Below, in pieces: positions 59,691 to 64,000 of a DNA stretch of 64,000 nucleotides. The translations under genes were made by a program, and so were the position numbers. How positions within the stretch are numbered: the stretch's first letter is position 1; every line of letters starts with the position of its first letter. Below the pieces are notes generated by a model, which was not told where the DNA came from, ran no database searches, and was given only the letters and a program-made list of their open reading frames with translations. Source of the DNA: UBA6107 sp964533735 (lineage in GTDB: Bacteria > Chloroflexota > Anaerolineae > Anaerolineales > Anaerolineaceae); NCBI GenBank assembly GCA_964533735.1, contig CAZHMD010000010.1, forward strand, positions 1 through 64,000, read 5' to 3'.

Positions 59691-61331
59691 ATGACCCAAA
59701 AAAGAATTACTGATGATTTGCACGTTTTAATGACGGTTCTGCCCCCCCGCATTGTTGAAGCGGTAAAGCGAGCCGATAATAGTGATAACCTGCTCGAGAT
59801 CGTCCTTGACCTCGGACGCTTGCCGATTGCCCGTTTTGTTGACAAAGAGTTGGAGTTGAGCAAGGAAGAAGTCAGCCGCGCGGATATTGATCACGTTGTC
59901 TCGCGCATTGGCGAATTCGATGCGGACAATCGCGCCGGTCTTGAACGCACCCTGCACCGCATCTCCTCCATCCGTAACCGCCACAGTGACATTGTCGGAC
60001 TCACCTGCCGTGTCGGTCGCGCGGTCTATGGCACCATTGAGATCATCCAGGACCTGGTCGAGTCTGGCAAAAGCATCCTCCTGCTGGGTAAACCCGGGAT
60101 CGGTAAAACCACTATGCTTCGCGAAGCCGCGCGCATCCTGGCGGAAAACAAACGTGTCATTATTGTGGATACCTCCAATGAAATTGGCGGCGATGGCGAT
60201 GTCCCTCATCCGGCGGTGGGTAAAGCCCGCCGCATGCAGGTGGCCACTCCATCCCTGCAGCACGAGGTGATGATCGAAGCAGTCGAAAACCACAACCCCG
60301 AAGTCATCGTCATTGATGAGATCGGGCGTGAGCTTGAAGCCATGGCAGCCCGCACCATCGCCGAACGCGGTGTTCAACTGGTTGCCACCGCCCACGGACG
60401 CACTCTGGAGAACCTGCTGCTCAACCCCACCCTTTCTGATCTAATCGGCGGCATCGAATCTGTCACCCTTTCAGACGAAGAAGCCCGCCGTCGCGGTACG
60501 CAAAAAACTGTCCTCGAACGCCGGTCGCCGCCCACCTTTGATGTGCTCGTGGAACTGCAGGAGCGCGATCGCCTGGCGGTTCATCCCGACGTGGCAGAAG
60601 TGGTTGATACCCTGGTTCGCGGTTATCCGGTCCAACCTGAGATCCGCTGGCGCGACGCCAATGACGAGATCCACGTAGAAAAACCCCCGAAACCCGCCAA
60701 AACCCGTGGAATGTCGCAGGGCACACGGCGCACCTACACGAACAGCAGCGATGCCAGTTCTGCCCCCGCCCAACCTTACCTCACCAACCGCCAGCGGCCG
60801 GATGTGACAGCAGACGCTTTGATCTACGAAGAATCTGTGCCATCAAGATCCTCCAACCGCTCGATGTCCAAAGCTGTGCGTATCTTCGCCTATGGGGTTG
60901 CCCGCAATCGCCTGCAGCAGGCTGCCCACCGCCTTGGTGTACCCGCCCTCATTGCCCGCGACATCAATGATGCCGACATCATGATGACCTTACGTGCCTA
61001 TTACCGCTCACGCCAGCAGCCCATCCTGGATGCCGAGAATCGCGGAATCCCCATTTTTGTATTACGCGCCAACACTATCAACCAGATCGAGCAATCCCTG
61101 GCTGAGATGTTCAACGTCACCGAAGAACCTGCCAGTGCTGATTACGAGGAGATCACCCAAAAAACAGAATCAGCCATCCAGGCTGTCTTGAGCGGTCAAC
61201 GCTGGGTTGACCTGCCCCCCGCCTCTTCTACTGTGCGCCGCATTCAACATGAAATGGCACGCCAGGCTCAATTGGTATCCCATTCCTATGGCAAAGATCC
61301 CAACCGCAGGGTGCGGATCTTCCGCGAGTGA
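59691..61331 (+). CDS. Ycf45/SpoIIIAA-like AAA ATPase with C-terminal R3H-type region
   Basis: 546 residues. Walker A is LLLGKPGIGKTTMLREA, Walker B VIVIDEIGRELEAMAARTI, then IGGIESVTLSDEEARRRG. The N-terminal DLGRLPIARF part and overall order match Ycf45/R3H ssDNA-binding family proteins (SpoIIIAA-related). The C-terminal HSYGKDPNRRVRIF block contains the end of an R3H-like domain that binds single-stranded nucleic acid. It has a linker of about 90 residues rich in Pro and Ser. It lies within the pdx-tmk gene run and probably acts on nucleic acids. Confidence 0.9.
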   Translation: MTQKRITDDLHVLMTVLPPRIVEAVKRADNSDNLLEIVLDLGRLPIARFVDKELELSKEEVSRADIDHVVSRIGEFDADNRAGLERTLHRISSIRNRHSDIVGLTCRVGRAVYGTIEIIQDLVESGKSILLLGKPGIGKTTMLREAARILAENKRVIIVDTSNEIGGDGDVPHPAVGKARRMQVATPSLQHEVMIEAVENHNPEVIVIDEIGRELEAMAARTIAERGVQLVATAHGRTLENLLLNPTLSDLIGGIESVTLSDEEARRRGTQKTVLERRSPPTFDVLVELQERDRLAVHPDVAEVVDTLVRGYPVQPEIRWRDANDEIHVEKPPKPAKTRGMSQGTRRTYTNSSDASSAPAQPYLTNRQRPDVTADALIYEESVPSRSSNRSMSKAVRIFAYGVARNRLQQAAHRLGVPALIARDINDADIMMTLRAYYRSRQQPILDAENRGIPIFVLRANTINQIEQSLAEMFNVTEEPASADYEEITQKTESAIQAVLSGQRWVDLPPASSTVRRIQHEMARQAQLVSHSYGKDPNRRVRIFRE

Positions 61332-61345
61332 ACCCAGGAGCGCAC

Positions 61346-61963
61346 ATGTTCATCACCCTCGAAGGTCCCGAAGGCAGCGGCAAATCTATGCAGATTTGCC
61401 AATTGGCGGATTACATTCGAGAGCAGGGCTTTGAAGTGCTTACCACCCGCGAACCCGGCGGCACCTTCATCGGTGACCAGATTCGCGAGGTCATCATGCG
61501 CATGGAAAACACCATGATGAGCCCGCGGGCTGAAATTCTCCTGTTTTGCGCCGCACGTGCCCAGATCGTTGAAGAAGTCATTCGCCCTAACCTCGAAAAG
61601 GGGTTGGTGGTCATCAGCGACCGCTACGCGGACTCCACCCTCGCCTACCAGGGCTACGGTCACGGATTGGACCTCGGTATCCTCAAAGAGATCTTGCGTT
61701 TCGCCACGGGCGGGCTGCAGCCGGACCTCACCCTGTTGTTGGACGTGGATGTGGAAGAAGGTCTTAAACGTCGCCGCATCGGCGGGGGAGAGTGGAACCG
61801 CCTGGATGCCCAACAGATTGCCTTCCACCAGCGCGTCCGCCAGGGATACCTGAAAATGGCGGCGGAAGAACCCAATCGCTGGCGCGTGGTCGATGCCCGC
61901 CAGAAACCAGATCAGGTTCAAAAAGAACTGTGCTTGGTTGTTTCTCAGTCTTTACAGCACTAA
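61346..61963 (+). CDS. tmk: Thymidylate kinase
   Basis: 205 residues. The P-loop is LEGPEGSGKSMQICQLADY, the DR(Y/H) motif VVISDRYADSTLAYQGYGHG, and the lid RRRIGGGEWNRLDAQ. It phosphorylates dTMP to dTDP. The start is the ATG after CAGGAGCGCAC; a GTG six codons upstream overlaps the previous stop and is less likely. It lies 15 bases after the ATPase gene. Confidence 0.97.
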   Translation: MFITLEGPEGSGKSMQICQLADYIREQGFEVLTTREPGGTFIGDQIREVIMRMENTMMSPRAEILLFCAARAQIVEEVIRPNLEKGLVVISDRYADSTLAYQGYGHGLDLGILKEILRFATGGLQPDLTLLLDVDVEEGLKRRRIGGGEWNRLDAQQIAFHQRVRQGYLKMAAEEPNRWRVVDARQKPDQVQKELCLVVSQSLQH

Positions 61964-61989
61964 TCCTGAATCCATTAAGGTGAGAATTA

Positions 61990-63297
61990 ATGAGAAAATT
62001 CATTCCTGTAATTGTTTCTTGCATACTCTTTTTGGCAGCCTGCGCTCCAGTTGTTCAAACTCCGGTCGCCAATGCCCCGCCCTTATCCACCAATAGCCCT
62101 ACGGCTGCCGTTGTGCCAAATACATCAACCCCGCAGCCAACCGATGGTAATGCCACCCCTGTCCCCACCATCGCATTTACAGCCAGTGAGCCGGCAGTCT
62201 GCAAGCCCGCACCGATCCTGCCGGAATTTACCGAAGACCTCGATGCACTTTATCCCTCCCCCGGTGAAGAAGATTGGATTGTTGGTCCTGAAAGCGCCAG
62301 CGTAACCATTTATGAGTATAGTGATTTTCAATGTCCATTTTGCGCCAGGGTAGCACCGGTGTTAAAGGAATTACAGGCGAAATATCCCAAGGATGTGCGC
62401 GTGGTTTTTCGCCACTTCCCTCTTACCAGCATTCATCCTAATGCCTTGCTTGCATCACAAGCTGCAGAAGCCGCCGGTATACAGAAAAAATTCTGGCAAA
62501 TGCATGACCTCTTATTTGAAAAGCAATCCGAGTGGTCTTCCATGCCCGCTGATGAATTCAAGACCTGGTTGAAAGAAAAGGCAAGATCTTTGAACTTGAA
62601 TTCCAATCAATTCATGCTTGATCTCGAATCAGAAGCCCTTGTTCAGAAGGTATCTGAATCTGAAAAAGCTGCCATCACCAGCGGATTGAACAGCACTCCC
62701 TCATTATTATTCAATAAGTTCCGCTATTCAGACCGTAATGACCTAGAATCCCTTTCAAGCATCGTGGATTACTTCCTGTTGCCGGCGAAAAGTTTCACGG
62801 ATTGCCCCGAACTCACAATTGATCCTGAGAAGACCTATACCGTCACAATTAAGACTGAAAAAGGTGATGTTGTGTTGGAGCTTTATCCTAAACAGGCACC
62901 CTGGGCGGTCAACAGTTTTGTCTTTCTTGCCCGCAATAATTGGTTTGCCGGCACGTCATTCTTCCGTGTCATTCCGGGTTTCGTTGCTCAAACAGGCGAT
63001 CCGTCCAATTCCAGTCTTGGCGGACCCGGCTATGAATACACGAATGAGGTAACCCCCGAATTGCGTTTTGATAAGCCCGGCGTTGTGGGGTTAGCCAATA
63101 CTGGCAACAATGATAATGGCTCCCAATTCTTCATTACTTACAAAGCCCTGCCCGATCTGGATGGTAAATACACTATTTTTGGTCAGGTGGTCTCGGGCAT
63201 GGAGGTGCTGTCCTCCTTGCGTCCCCGCAACCCCGCCGCTGACCAGATCCTGGTTCCGCCCGATGCGATCCTTTCGATCACCGTAGAGGAAAAGTAG
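61990..63297 (+). CDS. Lipoprotein fusion of DsbA-like thioredoxin and cyclophilin-type PPIase
   Basis: 435 residues. The signal peptide ends in the lipobox LAAC (C18), then a Pro/Thr/Ser linker. The DsbA/Thioredoxin_4 domain (about 103-270) has the redox pair C115-PF-C118 in SDFQCPFCARVAP. A cyclophilin domain (about 283-435) has FFRVIPGFVAQTGDP and GLANTGNNDNGSQFFIT, with the catalytic Arg near 326. It thus combines disulfide and proline-isomerase folding functions in one membrane-anchored, extracytoplasmic protein. The linker Cys-71 may be a structural cysteine. GGTGAGAATTA precedes the ATG. Confidence 0.93.
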   Translation: MRKFIPVIVSCILFLAACAPVVQTPVANAPPLSTNSPTAAVVPNTSTPQPTDGNATPVPTIAFTASEPAVCKPAPILPEFTEDLDALYPSPGEEDWIVGPESASVTIYEYSDFQCPFCARVAPVLKELQAKYPKDVRVVFRHFPLTSIHPNALLASQAAEAAGIQKKFWQMHDLLFEKQSEWSSMPADEFKTWLKEKARSLNLNSNQFMLDLESEALVQKVSESEKAAITSGLNSTPSLLFNKFRYSDRNDLESLSSIVDYFLLPAKSFTDCPELTIDPEKTYTVTIKTEKGDVVLELYPKQAPWAVNSFVFLARNNWFAGTSFFRVIPGFVAQTGDPSNSSLGGPGYEYTNEVTPELRFDKPGVVGLANTGNNDNGSQFFITYKALPDLDGKYTIFGQVVSGMEVLSSLRPRNPAADQILVPPDAILSITVEEK

Positions 63298-63298
63298 T

Positions 63299-64000
63299 TT
63301 GGCCGCCGTTCCCCGCACCACCCATGCCCCCTCGGTGTGGCAGCTGGTCCTTGGGATTATCAGCTTTTCACTTGGGATGATCACCGCCGTTGCCCTTGGC
63401 TTTGTCAACCTTGCCAACAAGGTGGCGGGGCAATCAATCCCGGTTGACCTTCAACCTGTCAATTACCTGGCGTGGATTATTCTCGCCATCGCATTAACCG
63501 GCATTCCTTCAATCGTTTACGCCATTAAACGTCTCAGTAAGGGGCAAGCAGTTGCCGGGAGTAACTCGCGCTTGTTGCTGCCTGCAACCATTGCACTCCT
63601 CCTGTTGGCACCGCTGGCCTGGCTCACCACTTTGCCGTTCATGTCCTCTCCACCTGCGTTCATTAAAGCCATTGTCAATCTTCTCTTCGTGGTCGTCCCT
63701 GTCTGGTGGATAATTGAACTCGGGCGCCGGGAGTTGCCGCCGGTGACCCGCCAAAAGCAGTGGGGTCTGATTAATTTCGGCGTGTTTTTTACGATGCCCG
63801 TTGTCATCCTGGTGGAACTCATCCTGCTTGCCATTGGTGGTGCGTTGCTCGTTGGCTGGCTCGCGCAGCAGCCTGACTTTGCACCCCTTCTCGAGCAGGT
63901 AAAGAACGTACTCATCCTCAATCCCCAGCGCATGGATTTGCTTTCTGATCAACTCCAACCGCTTCTAAAAAGCCCGGTGGTGATCGGTTCGATCCTGTTG
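63299..64000 (+). CDS. Polytopic membrane protein, 3' end cut by window
   Basis: The frame opens with a TTG two bases after the previous stop, with GAGGA before it, and runs off the end of the window. The visible 234 residues hold four or five hydrophobic helices (WQLVLGIISFSLGMITAVALGFV, YLAWIILAIALTGIPSIVY, and others). It could be the N-terminal part of a PrsW-like or other membrane protein, but no diagnostic motif is visible. It is likely co-transcribed with the DsbA-cyclophilin gene. Confidence 0.65.
   Translation, partial: MAAVPRTTHAPSVWQLVLGIISFSLGMITAVALGFVNLANKVAGQSIPVDLQPVNYLAWIILAIALTGIPSIVYAIKRLSKGQAVAGSNSRLLLPATIALLLLAPLAWLTTLPFMSSPPAFIKAIVNLLFVVVPVWWIIELGRRELPPVTRQKQWGLINFGVFFTMPVVILVELILLAIGGALLVGWLAQQPDFAPLLEQVKNVLILNPQRMDLLSDQLQPLLKSPVVIGSILL

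Overview
The window reads as a chromosomal stretch of a monoderm, anaerobic to microaerobic bacterium, most likely a Chloroflexota (Anaerolineae-type) genome. This placement is an inference from gene content: a heliorhodopsin, a glycyl-radical enzyme operon, rubrerythrin, cytochrome bd, band-7/slipin and YtrA-type operons, DUF-rich accessory genes and many GNAT and SDR enzymes. Coding sequence is moderately GC-rich, with a few AT-rich islands (about 6.7-7.3, 22.2-25.4 and 27.3-28.2 kb). No rRNA, CRISPR array, transposase or prophage structure is visible.

Layout. 0-6.7 kb: truncated GYF-domain protein, GT39-type membrane glycosyltransferase, ArfB ribosome-rescue factor, GTP cyclohydrolase I, a 5'-nucleotidase-like protein lacking the catalytic dyad, and glucose-6-phosphate dehydrogenase. 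6.7-15.3 kb: lipoprotein, DUF493, nitroreductase, methyltransferase, DODA-type dioxygenase, SDR, MFS transporter, a heliorhodopsin (13.7-14.5 kb) and a HAD hydrolase. 15.4-16.1 kb: a 125-bp tandem repeat copied from the 3' end of a hemolysin-III gene. 16.0-22.2 kb: GntR regulator, glycyl-radical enzyme and activase, joined by ATGA overlaps behind a promoter overlain by a perfect operator-like palindrome, then a PNPOx-like flavoprotein. 22.2-25.0 kb: AT-rich two-gene cassette (three-Cys-motif DUF5131 protein and its TcmP partner) plus a lipoprotein. 25-31 kb: small membrane proteins flanked by dispersed repeats, GNAT, two glycosyltransferase-like membrane proteins, DUF1761 and SnoaL-like proteins.

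31.3-34.8 kb: UbiA prenyltransferase-cydA-cydB operon. 34.9-43 kb: MFS transporter, nucleoside phosphorylase, alpha/beta hydrolase, ferredoxin reductase, tRNA-Arg(GCG), surE, old-yellow-enzyme, ychF, tRNA-Leu(CAA), GNAT. 43-48 kb: CBS protein plus ArsB/NhaD-type transporter, then an opine-dehydrogenase-like protein paired with a B12-binding-domain protein. 48-53 kb: dnaN, a PEP-synthase-like protein and a YhfC protease with an acidic tail. Two perfect 16-bp parS sites (53.0 kb) lie under 5 kb from dnaN, which points to an origin-proximal region. 53-56.4 kb: YtrA-type regulator, slipin, small membrane protein and ABC exporter operon behind six 8-bp repeats. 56.6-64 kb: rubrerythrin, then pdxS-pdxT-GNAT-like-Ycf45/R3H ATPase-tmk-DsbA/cyclophilin fusion-membrane protein, all on the plus strand.

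Best candidates for follow-up: the heliorhodopsin, the unassigned glycyl-radical operon with its readable control region, the DUF5131/TcmP cassette, the B12-domain/opine-dehydrogenase pair, the DsbA-cyclophilin lipoprotein fusion, an apparent AUA start overlapping the pdxT stop, and a recurring TTTCTAGAAA-centred palindrome placed next to ribosome-binding sites.
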